Assembly: GCA_012934845.2 (NCBI GenBank)
Contig: WNNJ02001015.1
Span: 20,045 to 84,044 of the forward strand
DNA length: 64,000 nt
DNA from: Pomphorhynchus laevis
Lineage: Eukaryota > Acanthocephala > Palaeacanthocephala > Echinorhynchida > Pomphorhynchidae
Direction of reading: 5' to 3'
Made by a program: the position numbers and the translations under genes. The notes under the pieces were generated by a model, which did no database searches, was not told the DNA's origin, and saw nothing but the letters and a program-made list of their open reading frames with translations. Positions 35,705 to 46,370 of this stretch are shown here, in pieces (within the stretch, counting starts at the first letter, position 1; every line of letters begins with the position of its first letter).

Positions 35705-36845
35705 ATATATGTGATTAGTAAACTAGTAAAGTACAGAACACACTAGACGTTTCGCTTCTTTTGCTTTATCAATCTAAAACATAGATAACAATAAAAATCA
35801 GAAACAGAGACAATAAGAAAAACACTACACTCAGTTTATGTCTGGCCATTTGAAAACATGAGGTTTTTATTTATTTCATTTGGTGAGTCGCACATTAGTT
35901 GGCCGATCAATTTTTGTTTCATAAATTTTCTCATCTTATCATTGCCGGTATTTTTGGTAACTATATAGTTAAAGCAATCGATGGTTAGCGAGTGTTTTGT
36001 TCTACTATGGCGTCCTGTGTTATTGCTTTGTTTTTAATATCTGCACGGCGGTTATTTAAACGTTCACTCAAGCTACGTCTAGTTTCTCTAACATATTGAA
36101 GTCACAGTGTTGGTAATTTGCTAAATATATAATGTCTTTGGTGCTGCAATTAACTTCACCTATAACGTTATAATTGAGACCTGTTATGATACTTCTAAAT
36201 TGATTACTTTCTGTTAATTGAGCGCAACATTTACATCTTTTTCTTACACATCTTTTACATTGATTGATATTTTTGGTCAAATTCGAATACCTTTTATCAT
36301 TTATTATCCGTAGACTATTAAAAGTGGTCGACAGATAGATAGATCCACTGGATATCCGGTAACGTCAAATTTTCAGCTTTGCAATTGTGCCCATTTTTCT
36401 TTATACATTTATGTGTAAAGAAAAAATGGGTGCCTTACCCACTGAGTGGGTGCCTTACCACCCCCACTTAACGTGGGGGTGGTAAGGCATAATTACACTA
36501 ATTAAATTTTTATTTTCATTTGTTACTTTCAGTTGTTTTACATAATTGTTTTTTTTTAAATATTGATAAGTGATTTTGTTGTCTGGCTCTTTGGTTTCGG
36601 CTCAAAATTTCATGTTTAACGAAGCCTCGGTTTTTTTAAATGTTTTTAAGGCTTTTGATCTGACTCTCGCGTATATCGGGCTCGCTACATATATTCATAA
36701 TTTTCGTTGCCTCGCTCTGAATAGTTGCTTTTTTTGTACAATTTTGAAGAACGCTATTTTTATTTTTAATGTTTTAGATTGATAAAGCAATAAAGCGAAA
36801 CGTCTAGTTTGTTATGTACTTTACTAGTTTACTAATCATATATAT
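35705..36845 (-). mobile_element. PLE GIY-YIG endonuclease fragment between inverted repeats
   Basis: The minus strand at 36068-36280 reads CKRCVRKRCKCCAQL … NCSTKDIIYLANYQHC, the Cys-rich lead-in and IYLI.C..C core of the GIY-YIG nuclease found in PLEs; the following part is recognisable but broken. The outer ~80 bp (35705-35790) are an inverted copy of 36770-36845 (GATTGATAAAGC…GCGAAACGTCTAG…GTACTTTACTAGTTTACTAA). This PLE is a different family from copies A and B. The arms carry a degenerate YTGATAA…GCGAAACGTC motif like the hammerhead part of PLE ends. Confidence 0.7.
36451..36489. repeat. GC-rich perfect hairpin
   Basis: TGCCTTACCACCCCCAC (36451-36467) pairs with its exact reverse complement at 36473-36489 over a 5-nt loop. 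Two partial copies of TGGGTGCCTTACC precede it. It stands out in DNA that is about 75% AT, and lies between the inverted repeats of the PLE fragment. Confidence 0.8.
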
Positions 36846-37375
36846 CCTCGTGTGGTTCTTTAAATCCTATCAGCATCACTGTACACTACAGTCAGCGTAA
36901 GTGGACCTCATCAGCAGTGAGCCCACGCCTACATTTCTTGTTTCGGTCCTGTTACTGCTTCTGATGAACTTCATGTCGCCGAAATGCTGGTTTATATTTG
37001 GCTTATATCCAAATTACACAATTTGTGTGTTCTATAGTTGGTGTGGAAGGTAAATATTATTCGCAATTCGAATCCACCATACACTGAATTTTTTGTTTTT
37101 GTTCTTATACGAAATGCTGACCGGTGAGTAAACCGTGAGCTGTTTTTTCATTGCTTACACGAGCCGTATTACTTTATTGGTTGGTTTATATTATCCTCGT
37201 GTGGTTCTTTCAATCATATCAGCATCACAATACATTACAATAAGCGTGGGTGGATCTCACAATCAGTGAGGTCACGCATACATTTCGTGTTTCGGTCAAG
37301 TTACTGTTTCTGTTGAAAATTTTGTAACTGAAATGCTGGTATATATTTGGATTATATCTGAATACATAATTATTG
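36846..37375 (+). repeat. Direct repeat pair, PLE-end type
   Basis: Two diverged copies start with TCCTCGTGTGGTTCTTT (about 36846 and 37197) and run about 170 bp, each ending in GAAATGCTGGTNTATATTTGG. The first contains CTGATGA (36961-36967), 13 nt, GAAA (36981-36984), a possible hammerhead core without a convincing stem II; the second has lost it. The layout fits the tandem terminal repeats of PLEs. Confidence 0.55.
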
Positions 37376-37874
37376 CAGAGTAAGATCAACTTTGTGTATA
37401 GAAGATTTTATTGGATTAGTGTAATTTATAAACTGTATTTTATGTTATTTTTGACCGATATTATTGCCACAAATTGTTGTAGTATAAAGCATTAAAATTG
37501 TAATTTGGATCTGAATTATCGAGAGAATTCGAAAATAATGTTTGAAAGATTTAATATATCACATTAATGGATTTGGTGTTATAAGTTGTTGGTTTAAATC
37601 GGTTGAAATGGAACGGTTTATTCTTTAACTACAATTTTCTTCACAGTTTAAGAATCCTTTGTTGTTTTACTCGGACGATGAAATCGATTAATTTCTCTTT
37701 ATCAGAGGATTTTACATTCAAATATTCGTGCTAAAGATTGTGTTATCGGAATATTCAACTTGATTGCTTTGTTTTTTAATTTCTTCATTCCTGAAAAGGA
37801 ACGAATAGATATATTGTTTAACTTTCAAAAATTTGTATTAAATAAAATTTTTAAATTTTGAATATTTATTGCAG

Positions 37875-37992
37875 GAATTGGGAATGAAGAATCCATTGCA
37901 TAGAAAAAAGCTAAAGCTGTGCTTGCAGAGTCTCTGCGGTACAGTTCAAGAAAACGAAAACATCCGGAAATTAGACTTATTTTGGGTTCAGC
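37875..37992 (+). CDS. Liprin-beta: Liprin-beta exon: SAM1 end and SAM1-SAM2 linker
   Basis: Bounded by TTATTGCAG and GTAAGT. It reads ELGMKNPLHRKKLKLCLQSL, the last helix of SAM1 (human ELGIKHSLHRKKLQLALQAL), then a short acidic linker and KLDLFWVQ, the entry to SAM2. It ends with one base of the Arg codon completed by the next exon (C|GA). An open frame on the minus strand over the same bases is a shadow. Confidence 0.95.
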
Positions 37993-38324
37993 GTAAGTAA
38001 ATAATTGTGTTAATAGCATTTTTAATAATTGACATTTTTAATTTACAAAATTAGGTTTGCATAAGAAATTGGCAAGTTCGTGTAAATATCAAATATAATA
38101 AATTAATCGCATTGATAGTTTTTTAAATTATGTTAATTGAAATGGTATCGGTAATTCTTCAGAAGCATACGGAATATATATATAATTAAAACATTATAAA
38201 ATTTATGAATAATTTAATTCAATAATTTATGTTTGAAACATTATATTATAAAATAAAAAAATATAAAAAATTTAATATATAATATATTATATATTAAATA
38301 CATTATAATAATGTTAAATATGTG

Positions 38325-38540
38325 TTGTGAATTACGCTGCCAATCATTTAAGCCAGATGCGGAAGAACAACGATAGCATTACCAAGTACCATTTCGTCAT
38401 CACAATGACTCATCAGTACCAGATCCCTCCCACTACTGGATGTAGAGGAAGACTGGCAGACGGCATAGACACGAGTCATGCTAAGCGGTACAGAACAACT
38501 CTAGTAACATAATAGAGTGGTACAACATCACAACAGCTTT
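38325..38540 (-). repeat. Hammerhead-core repeat, copy 1
   Basis: A ~210-bp repeat of which four copies flank the LINE at 38541-42470. On the minus strand 38416-38392 reads CTGATGA, GTCAT-TGTG-ATGAC (perfect 5-bp stem II), GAAA: a canonical hammerhead core without extra bases. Possible stem I arms (CATCCAG before and CTGGTA next to the core) and stem III are short and imperfect. It may be a SINE-like or PLE-derived short repeat that carries a ribozyme, as known in schistosomes. Confidence 0.6.
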
Positions 38541-38572
38541 CGATAAACATACAAAAAAGCTCAGGATTTTCA

Positions 38573-39712
38573 ATGATTAAAGACCAAAAGAAGTTTTCCG
38601 ACCTGGACACAACTTTGCAAGACACTCAAACGTTCCCGGGGAACAACGGACCTACTCCGGATTGCAACAAGGAAGTCAAGGTACTTTCAATAGTTAATTC
38701 TGGTTCAACTGAGCAAGTAAGTGACTTTTCGATTGTTGTTAACTCTGAAAAAGGGGAACTTCCCACTATACAAAAGCTATATAATCTGGCATTTATTACT
38801 TCGAGCAAGCCAGTGGAAAAACATCATTTATTCAATATATTTTTGAGAAACTTTGTGCTTGACTACCCTGGGAGGGTAGTATTTAACAATTTAAAAATTC
38901 TAACTAATTCTATAAGAGTCTCATTCGCCACTCACGACCTGATGAGGGCATACCAGAAATACTTTGAAAATTTTTTGTCCCAATTAGGGACTCTAGATCT
39001 CAAGCCAATTCAGGCAGCACTAAAAATGAACAACTTTCCCTCATTTTTGGAATCTGCTGATTTGGAACAGCTTAAGAAGATTTTCAAATTATCCTCTGTC
39101 AGACCTCTACGTTCCAAATCGGGTGAGGCTCTACCTGTGGCTTTTGCCACGTGCGACCTTGATAATGGTCATATTCTATGTTCAAATTCCTTAAACCCTT
39201 TTATGGGTTACAATATTCGATTTACGTTGATTGAATCCAATAACTGGACATTTCCGCATTGTAACTGTTGCCATAAGTGGGGGCATTGGGCCTCCACTTG
39301 CAAGGAAGAAAAAAGATGTGGGGTGTGCTCGAATACTATGTGTTCCTCCCTGTTGAGTGATGACAGATGTGTCGTTAATCCTCATTGCAACAATTGTGGC
39401 GGAGACCACCCTGCGTGGTCCCGTCGTTGTCGCTTATTCAAAGAATATAGGAACCGACACATTTCCGCTTCACCATCAAACAAGACTTTTTCCAAAGTTA
39501 CTTCTGATTCAAATACTATTGACAGAATGTCCAATAAAGATATTCTTTATCTCTTAGATACTACTAAGAAAACAATTCTCTCTCAAATTCAGCAAATGAT
39601 GGCACCCCTGCTGGGATCGTTCCTTGCAGCTCCTTCGATTCCGGCAGCTGCCGATATTCCGAAATCCAAGAAGAGGGGCGCTTCCGCCCGGACCGTCCCC
39701 CTATTAAGATAG
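38573..39712 (+). CDS. LINE ORF1: gag-like zinc-knuckle protein
   Basis: An uninterrupted 379-codon frame. The N-terminal half is a Ser/Asn-rich stretch, then a segment typical of non-LTR gag proteins. The C-terminal half has Cys knuckles: CNCCHKWGHWASTC (about residues 229-243, CX2CX4HX4C), CGVC near 250, and CNNCGGDHPAWSRRC (about 272-286). Such proteins bind the element RNA and form the transposition RNP. The tail is basic (KSKKRGASARTVP). Start chosen at the first ATG of the frame; about 140 bp separate its stop from ORF2. Confidence 0.85.
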   Translation: MIKDQKKFSDLDTTLQDTQTFPGNNGPTPDCNKEVKVLSIVNSGSTEQVSDFSIVVNSEKGELPTIQKLYNLAFITSSKPVEKHHLFNIFLRNFVLDYPGRVVFNNLKILTNSIRVSFATHDLMRAYQKYFENFLSQLGTLDLKPIQAALKMNNFPSFLESADLEQLKKIFKLSSVRPLRSKSGEALPVAFATCDLDNGHILCSNSLNPFMGYNIRFTLIESNNWTFPHCNCCHKWGHWASTCKEEKRCGVCSNTMCSSLLSDDRCVVNPHCNNCGGDHPAWSRRCRLFKEYRNRHISASPSNKTFSKVTSDSNTIDRMSNKDILYLLDTTKKTILSQIQQMMAPLLGSFLAAPSIPAAADIPKSKKRGASARTVPLLR

Positions 39713-39852
39713 GGATGCTCCTTTATGGCCTGGGAGATGAAGATATTGCCCAGGGAGGATTAACCCGTGATAGAGCTAGTGGTGGGAAGGGCAACCCTCC
39801 CACTCCTGGCTCTGTCTAGGTTGGCTTCTCCCGTTCCAACTAATCTATCACA

Positions 39853-42338
39853 ATGGTGAGTAAGCCCGAGCCTTTTTCACTGAATATTCTTCAGTGGAAT
39901 TCGGGAGGTGCTTCTGCCCTTAGGCTTCTATCTGGTAGAGACGCGGATGTTATAGTCCTTCAGGAGACGCGGTCTATCCGTCTCCCCCAGGACATTACTC
40001 GATTTATCCCTAAGCACATTTATACCCACTATACTCCGTATATAACCCCTCCTCACTCCTCTTCTTCTCAAGGACTCTTGACCTTAGTTAAATGCTCCTT
40101 AAGATCCTCCCTCATTTTGAACTACTCGTGTCCTGCCCTGTCTTGTTTAGTTATAACACTCGTCAAGAACGGTAAACGCCTCAGTCTAGCCAACGTCTAT
40201 ATTCGTCCAGGAGAGATTCACAAGAACCGTGATCTCCTGGATGGGATAATTGATGGCGGCTATGACATGGTACTAGGTGATTTCAACGACAGAACTGGTC
40301 GTTGGATTAATGCAGCACTCCGCAGAGCCATGAACGGTTATCTTATTCATAAACCACCGTCACCCTTCTTTCATTGCACATCAACGAATTCACTCCTCGA
40401 CTTATTATTGCTCCATGAGAAGTGGTTGCTTAAACCCTTCTGCACGGATCAATCGCGGCAACATCTGTCCACCTCTCATGATCTGATTCATTGGCGGATT
40501 GAAGAGGATTCTCTGCTTCGTAGAAGATTCTACTTCGATCCCATCAGAGTGGATTTCTTCCAAGCAGCTATCCAACGCTTCCCCCGAATTGGCAATGAGA
40601 GTTTAACCAAATTTAATTCCTATCTCTCTTCGCAAGCCACCGCGTTATTATCGACTACCTATAAAGGTCGCATTTTCAGTCCCACTTCGACAAAACTCAG
40701 GGTCATGGCCAAACTGCTGCATCTCCCTGACCTCTCTTCTTCTGCCAAACAGACGCTCTCGAAAGAATACTGGCGTACCAGATACTAGTTCCAGCTAAGT
40801 AAGGATAAGTCGAGCATTGCTCGTCTTAACCCTTCTCAGTCTTCCTTCTGGAAGATATTCAAGAAAGAGAAGTTTGTTTGTTGGAAGGATAGAGCATCTG
40901 GGTGGATCGGAAGTATTGGTCTTGATAGAGTTTTGGAGGAGTCATTATCCCTACACAACTATGGAGCCACTCAATCACCGCAACCAATCCCGCCTTGGGG
41001 AGACTTCAGGAGTAGAGATATTTCTGTTCCAGATATACTCAATGCCTGGGGGCCTCTTCCGGGCACCTCCAAAACCGTCGCTCCACTCTCTTCTCGTGTC
41101 TGTCAGCTTTTGACAGCTGATCAAAGAAGGGAGGTGGCCATCACAATCCTATTAGCCACCCCATCCGATGTGGCCGGCAACAACGTTAGCCGTAGAATTT
41201 TTATTCCTAAAAAATATCCGGTCTCATGTCCTAAAGACCTGCGGCCCATTTCGATTCAGAATTCCCTCGTATCGATCTACGAAAAAGCGCTTGCGCGTAG
41301 AATCCGCGATCATTTAAGTAGGCGTAACTTAATCCCACCTGGTTTCCATGGGTTCGTCAAAGGTCGCTTGGTCCATTCAGCAGTAAGTGAAGTGCATCAG
41401 TTCTGTCGGGAGAATAGCCATCAACTTGCTGTGGCTGTTTTCCTTGACTTTTCTGCTGCATTTGACCGCATCTCCATACTTTTTGTTATCTCTTCTCTCA
41501 GGTCCCTCGGGTTGCCAGCGAGAATTGTTAACAGGGTGGAGGTACTGTTGTACACCAAGCGATTTTATTACGAAGACGACCCTGATGCGCGTCAGTTCTA
41601 CCCTATTACGGGTGTGCCTCAAGGTTCCCCTCTTTCTCCTATCTTGTATCTTGCTGCCTCCATAAATCTCTTCAAAATATTTAAACAGCGTGATCAACGT
41701 CTAGTGGTGTACGCTGATGACACCACAGCCCTGTTCTCTGGACGCAGGTGTAAGGACGTAGTCTCTAACATCAGCCGTTTCTTTTTAAGATTAAAAGACC
41801 AGTTACCCAGGTCCAATCTTACTCTAAACTCCTCCAAATCGCAGGTGGTTCCCCTGCGATTTGGGAGCCACGAGTCTTTCATGGCTCCCCTGCGACGAAG
41901 AAAAAGCTTAAGAGACTAGCACTCTCTGCTCTAGCTTCCTTATTTGCCTCTGATCCATTCCCTACCTTCACAAGTCGAGTAAAATACCTGGGGTTCACCA
42001 TTTCGGTGAACTGGTCGGCGAAAGCTGACCTGGATAGACTTAAACGTGGCCTGAAGAGAGCTAGTTGAGCTCTGAAACGGGCCCAGCATCTGTCGTTGAA
42101 GGGGAAAACTCAGGTGCGCCTCTGGGTCACCTGGGCTATCTCGGGATTAGTCTTCTTCTCTAGAGGACGTCCCCCAGAGCAAAGACTAAAGTTTCTTAAG
42201 CTCCTCATCTCTCGCTTACCCAACATAGTCCGCGCCGACTGGTCTCTTCGGGAGGTGAAAGATCCCGGGCCGTTCAGTCGGAAAGCGGCGTGTTGGATTG
42301 GTTGGAGGGCTCAGATCCCTGTGTATTTGAGGCCATAA
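39853..42338 (+). pseudogene. LINE ORF2: endonuclease and reverse transcriptase
   Basis: Starts MVSKPEPFSLNILQWNSGG. The nuclease domain shows QWNSGG, QETRS, LGDFNDRTGRW and a terminal TSHD, the active-site pattern of APE-like nucleases that nick the target. In the same frame after a TAG stop at 40786-40788 the RT follows: RPISIQNSLVSIYEK, motif A FLDFSAAFDRI, motif B GVPQGSPLSPILY, motif C VVYADDTTAL. Near 41905-41919 the frame shifts and the C-terminal part (VKYLGFTISVNW …) continues in another frame, with one further stop near 42066, to 42338. Total span about 828 codons, close to family size. All RT catalytic residues are present. Confidence 0.85.
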
Positions 42339-42579
42339 TTACTGGGAATAAAGAAGTTGACAAGGTTACGAAGATGTTGACTGTTTTTTGATTTTGACTT
42401 TGTACTAACTGACTTGACCGACTTGCATGTTGTTTGATTATTAATAAAGTCTTTATTATTATTACAACTGCTTTATCAAATATGATCATTAGCAAAATCA
42501 CTGGTTGATGCCAGCGCATGTCTCATTTGTATCAGCGAACTTATTTTTATGAATTTTCTCAAGAGAGTGAGACCATTCC

Positions 42580-42690
42580 GCGTGAATTACGGTACTAATA
42601 ATTTAAGTCAGACGCGGAAGAACAACGATAACAGTAACAAGAACCATTTCGTCATCACAATGACAGATCTGGTACTGATATATAATTATA
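42580..42690 (-). repeat. Hammerhead-core repeat, copy 2 (truncated)
   Basis: Shares GTGAATTACG…AGACGCGGAAGAACAACG and the half core ATGAC-GAAA with copy 1, but the CTGATGA strand has been replaced. It lies just after the LINE. Confidence 0.6.
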
Positions 42691-42814
42691 ATAGTTATAA
42701 ATGCTAGTTTTACTATTTATAATATCTATAAATGCTTCGGAATATTAACGAATTTATACATTAAACAGGCAGTAGGTAAGATAACTTAGCTATAGAGCAA
42801 AATAAAGTAAGACA

Positions 42815-42925
42815 ATTTATCGAAGACGTAGCAAGTACCGTTTCGTCATCACAATGACTCATCAGCATCATATCCATTCCACTACTGGATGCAGAGGAGG
42901 ACTGGCAAATAAGATTGTCAAATAA
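42815..42925 (-). repeat. Hammerhead-core repeat, copy 3
   Basis: On the minus strand 42865-42841 reads CTGATGA, GTCAT-TGTG-ATGAC, GAAA, identical in core and stem II to copy 1. Here CATC…GATG gives a 4-bp stem I next to the core, and GAAAC follows, but the expected UH position reads CTG, not suited to cleavage. Confidence 0.6.
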
Positions 42926-42949
42926 ATAAGACATGCGCTGGCATCTGCC

Positions 42950-43146
42950 AGTGCTTTTGCTAATGATTCTATTTGGTGTAGCAGTAGTTCTGTTTTAGCA
43001 CTCTATGAGGTTACTAGAGTTGTTCTGCTACCTTATACATATGACTCGTGTCTGTTTTGGGATCTGGCACTGATAATTCATTGCCATTACGGAATGGTAC
43101 TTGGTAATGTTATCGTTGTTCCTCCGCGTCTGGCTTAAATGATTTG
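42950..43146 (+). repeat. Hammerhead-core repeat, copy 4 (inverted, decayed)
   Basis: Matches copy 1 in the opposite orientation (TTACTAGAGTTGTTCTG, ATGACTCGTGTCT, GGTACTTGGTAATGTTATCG, CGTCTGGCTTAAATGATTT). Its core is degenerate (CTGATAA…GGAA, 43070-43095) and it has an internal deletion. Confidence 0.65.
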
Positions 43147-43359
43147 TAAAGAAACACAAATAATTCTACTGGTTTGTTTACAAATATGCCACTGGTTTGT
43201 TTACAAATATTTCGAGTTTCGAGTTAAAGAAATTTTATAATTACAGAAAGCACTATAATCATTATCTTCTTAATTTAAAAGACATTTGTATTTACGAAAA
43301 TTAATAGAAAATAAGATTATTTTGTAGACCACGATTATATATTTGCTATTTAATTTAAG

Positions 43360-43448
43360 GATGGCTGGACGATATCGGATTGCCTCAATATAAAGATCAA
43401 TTTCATGAAGCAAAGATCGACGGTCGTATGCTGCATCACATGACCGTG
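43360..43448 (+). CDS. Liprin-beta: Liprin-beta exon: SAM2, first part
   Basis: Bounded by TAATTTAAG and GTAGGT. It reads WLDDIGLPQYKDQFHEAKID then GRMLHHMTV, practically identical to SAM2 of other animals (human WLDDIGLPQYKTQFDEGRVDGRMLHYMTV). It starts with the two bases completing Arg and ends at a codon boundary. Confidence 0.95.
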
Positions 43449-43625
43449 GTAGGTAGCATAAATTACATAATATTTAAAGAATATATTGAACATATCATTA
43501 AAATATAATTTTTTATATGTATCCTATAGCGACAAATTTAAGTGGGATAATATTCAAATATTAATATTATTAATATTTATTAATATTAATATTCAAATAT
43601 TAATATTAATATTAATATTCAAATA

Positions 43626-43795
43626 TTCACCATATATTTAAAGTATCCAATAGGCCATATATTTAAAGCATCCCATAGACTAGATTTTTAAAGTATCTAA
43701 TATGCCAGATATTTAAAGTATCTTATTGGCCGGATATTTAAAGTATACAATAAGCCAGATATTTAAAACATATCACAGAACAGATATTTTAAGGA
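43626..43795. repeat. ~31-bp minisatellite in small intron
   Basis: About five units of the type CCAGATATTTAAAGTATCYAATAGG with drift lie between two SAM2 exons, preceded by TTAATATTAATATT simple sequence (43555-43620). Confidence 0.75.
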
Positions 43796-43874
43796 AATAT
43801 ATACTTGTAGTTTAATATTTTATAAATCATACGCATTTGCATGATGTTACGCGTACTTTAATTTTTCCGGATAG

Positions 43875-44003
43875 GATGACCTTTTACAATTATGCGTTTC
43901 TAACGAGCTGCATCACCTGAGCATCAAAAGAGCCATTCAAATATTACGGATATACGGTTTTCATCCTCGATGTCTTCGAAGACGACCAGTTGAAAATGAT
44001 AAG
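43875..44003 (+). CDS. Liprin-beta: Liprin-beta exon: SAM2, second part
   Basis: Bounded by CCGGATAG and GTTTGT. It reads DDLLQLCVSNELHHLSIKRA then IQILRIYGFHPRCLRRRP, matching human DDLLSLKVVSVLHHLSIKRAIQVLRINNFEPNCLRRRP. It is 43 whole codons, phase 0 at both ends. Confidence 0.95.
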
Positions 44004-44141
44004 GTTTGTAACATAAATGCCCTATAATTAGAGTATTCTAATTGCTTAAAATAATTTCTAATTCAAGAAAACTGAAAACGTCAACACATTTTTTTAAACA
44101 ATGCAAGGCTGAATATATTAGTTAAATATGGTTTGTTTAAG

Positions 44142-44252
44142 GAACACGTTATGCTGTGGACAAATCATCGGGTTATGGAGTGGCTAAGAGATATAGATCT
44201 TTCCGAATACGCTCCTAATTTACGAGGATCCGGTGTACATGGAGCACTTATT
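44142..44252 (+). CDS. Liprin-beta: Liprin-beta exon: SAM3, first part
   Basis: Bounded by GTTTAAG and GTAGGT. It reads EHVMLWTNHRVMEWLRDIDL then SEYAPNLRGSGVHGALI, the most conserved part of SAM3 (human WTNHRVMEWLRSVDLAEYAPNLRGSGVHGGLM). It is 37 codons, phase 0 at both ends. Confidence 0.97.
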
Positions 44253-45411
44253 GTAGGTTATAACTTGCAATCATTATATACATTTTAGTAATAATATCAT
44301 CATTAATTAATTACCAATTAATATTATCATATTAATATTCAATATTAATATCGTAATAGTATACTAATAGTCATTATACAATATAATAATAAATAATCAA
44401 TACTAATTAATATCATATTAATACTAATATTCACCATTAATATCGTAATAATATCATATTAATATAATAATATATACTTTATATATTATTATAATATATT
44501 ATAGTAGTATCCTTAATATTAAATATAATTATGTAAATGTAATGATTAGCCACTTAACCTTTCGATATAAGAAAATACATGTAAAATAAAAATCATTTGT
44601 AAAATAAAAATTTTACAAATGCCAAACACAGAAAAATATTATGCAATCATAAAAATATTCTAGTTTCAATGAGCAGTGAATCAAAGGTAATTTGCTAGAA
44701 TTAAAAAAATTTAAGTTGTTTACACTTTTATGTAATTTAAATGAAGTAATGAAAGATTTAGTTTCTGTAAATTATTATAATGATATACTATTGATATTAT
44801 AATATAACATATAAAATTACATTGAATATAATATTTTATAGTATAATATACTATATATAGTATACAATATATACTACAATCTACAATATATTATAGTATA
44901 TTTGTGCTTGTAATTATTATATTTAATATAAGTATTGTATATAGAATGTAAAATGTTATAGAATGTTATATTAAAATGTAATATTACATTTTCATATTTT
45001 ATCATACAATTGAATCTGGAATTAAATTAGCATCCAATAGAGGAATTTTTTAATTATACGAATGCATCCAAGTAAGTATCCTAAGCTTCATATTTTGATA
45101 CGTAAATTACTCCAAGTTTTGATGTGGATCCTGGTGGTGAGACTCAGAGAATGCATTTTCACGAACCGCGTCACTTGCTGTTGCGTTGCCTTGTCATTTG
45201 TAATTTAACTCTATTGAGACAACGTCGATTTAGCTTATTAAACTAAATTTAGTTTCTAAACTTTCTACATAACACTTTAATTCACTTATTTATGCTCATC
45301 TAGTTATAGTTCACGTATCCGTTGTCCAATAACAAATAAAAACTGCTAACACAAGTTATATATTAACTGTCCAAAGTAGTCAACAAAACAAAAGTGAAAT
45401 TATCCAAAACT

Positions 45412-46370
45412 TAATATTTTATTAAAGATTGTCTTGATATTGCAAATCAAATGAGCTCGAAATAGCTACTTTATCATGGATACTTTATCAGGTTGATAAA
45501 GTAGCCATGGAATCACCTTGAATAATTGGTCTTATTAATATATACATGATCAATTAATAGGAAACCAACTATATTTCAACCCAGCATGTATCATTCCGAT
45601 TAAATTAATCATTTAATTATCTCGCATTTGCGAGATAAATGAATTAGCAAATTAATTTAATATTTAGCATTAAATATTTTATATTAATTATATAATTATA
45701 TTTTATATAATTATATTAAATTTTTAATATTTTATTAAATTCCAAATCACGGATATTTACAAAGTTGGGCAAAACAAGGTAAATTTTAAAATTAGATTTA
45801 AACGTTCGCGTTGTTTTTTGTTTGATAATTGTGGCTTAAAAGAGAATTAAGCTGTATAGACACAAGCCAAATAGAAATGTCAATTCATTTGCGTATGCCT
45901 TATTACCAAACACTCACATTTACAGGCAAAAATTGTTATTACTTCAGCTGGCAAGATCTAGCAGCTGAAGTAATTTCTATAACATTAATTATTTATGAAT
46001 TGGTTTAGGGCCAAACCCATTCATAATTTATGGAAGAAATATTCATAACAAAATCTTAAACGTTTTAAACGTTTTTTTTGCTGGGTTTGGCCCTAAAACC
46101 AGTCACAAATATTTCAACCCAGCATGTATCATTCCGATTAAATTAATCATTTAATTATCTCGCATTTGCGAGATAAATGAATTAGCAAATTAATTTAATA
46201 TTTAGCATTAAATATTTTATATTAATTATATAATTATATTTTATATAATTATATTAAATTTTTAATATTTTATTAAAGATTGTCTTGATATTGCAAATCA
46301 AATGAGCTCAAAATATTACTTGTATACTTGGTCTTATTAATACATGATCAATTAATAGGAAACCAACTAT
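45412..46370. repeat. Local duplication with fold-back
   Basis: A block ATTTCAACCCAGCATGTATC…TATTTTATTAAA (45576-45735) recurs at 46116-46275, and the AGATTGTCTTGATATTGCAA block flanking it (45425-45575) recurs at 46275-46370. Between them GGTTTAGGGCCAAACCC and GGGTTTGGCCCTAAAACC form an inverted pair (about 46002-46100). Each copy carries the small palindrome TTATCTCGCATTTGCGAGATAA. The DNA from 44253 to 45411 is AT-rich with no gene. Confidence 0.75.

Larger units (their letters stand above)
38541..42470 (+). mobile_element. Jockey/I-like LINE, nearly complete
   Basis: A 3.9-kb GC-richer element contains a gag-like ORF1 (38573-39712) and an endonuclease plus RT ORF2 (39853-42338), followed by a short AT-rich 3' end with TTATTATTATTACAA near 42450-42465. 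Two ORFs, zinc knuckles in ORF1 and an APE-type nuclease in ORF2 are typical of the Jockey/I group. Few lesions and sharp contrast in composition with the host intron show a young insertion. It is in the sense orientation of liprin-beta. Confidence 0.85.
42482..42970. repeat. Fold-back between LINE end and repeat cluster
   Basis: ATCATTAGCAAAATCACTGG…GCCAGCGCATGTCT at 42484-42525 is the inverted counterpart of AGACATGCGCTGGC…TTTTGCTAATGAT at about 42930-42970. The 400 bp between hold hammerhead-core copies 2 and 3. Confidence 0.6.

Noticed and set aside
36961-36984. CTGATGA…GAAA as a hammerhead in the 36.9-kb repeat
   Set aside because: No convincing stem II or cleavage-site arm could be drawn, and the sister copy has lost the core; kept only as a note under the repeat.
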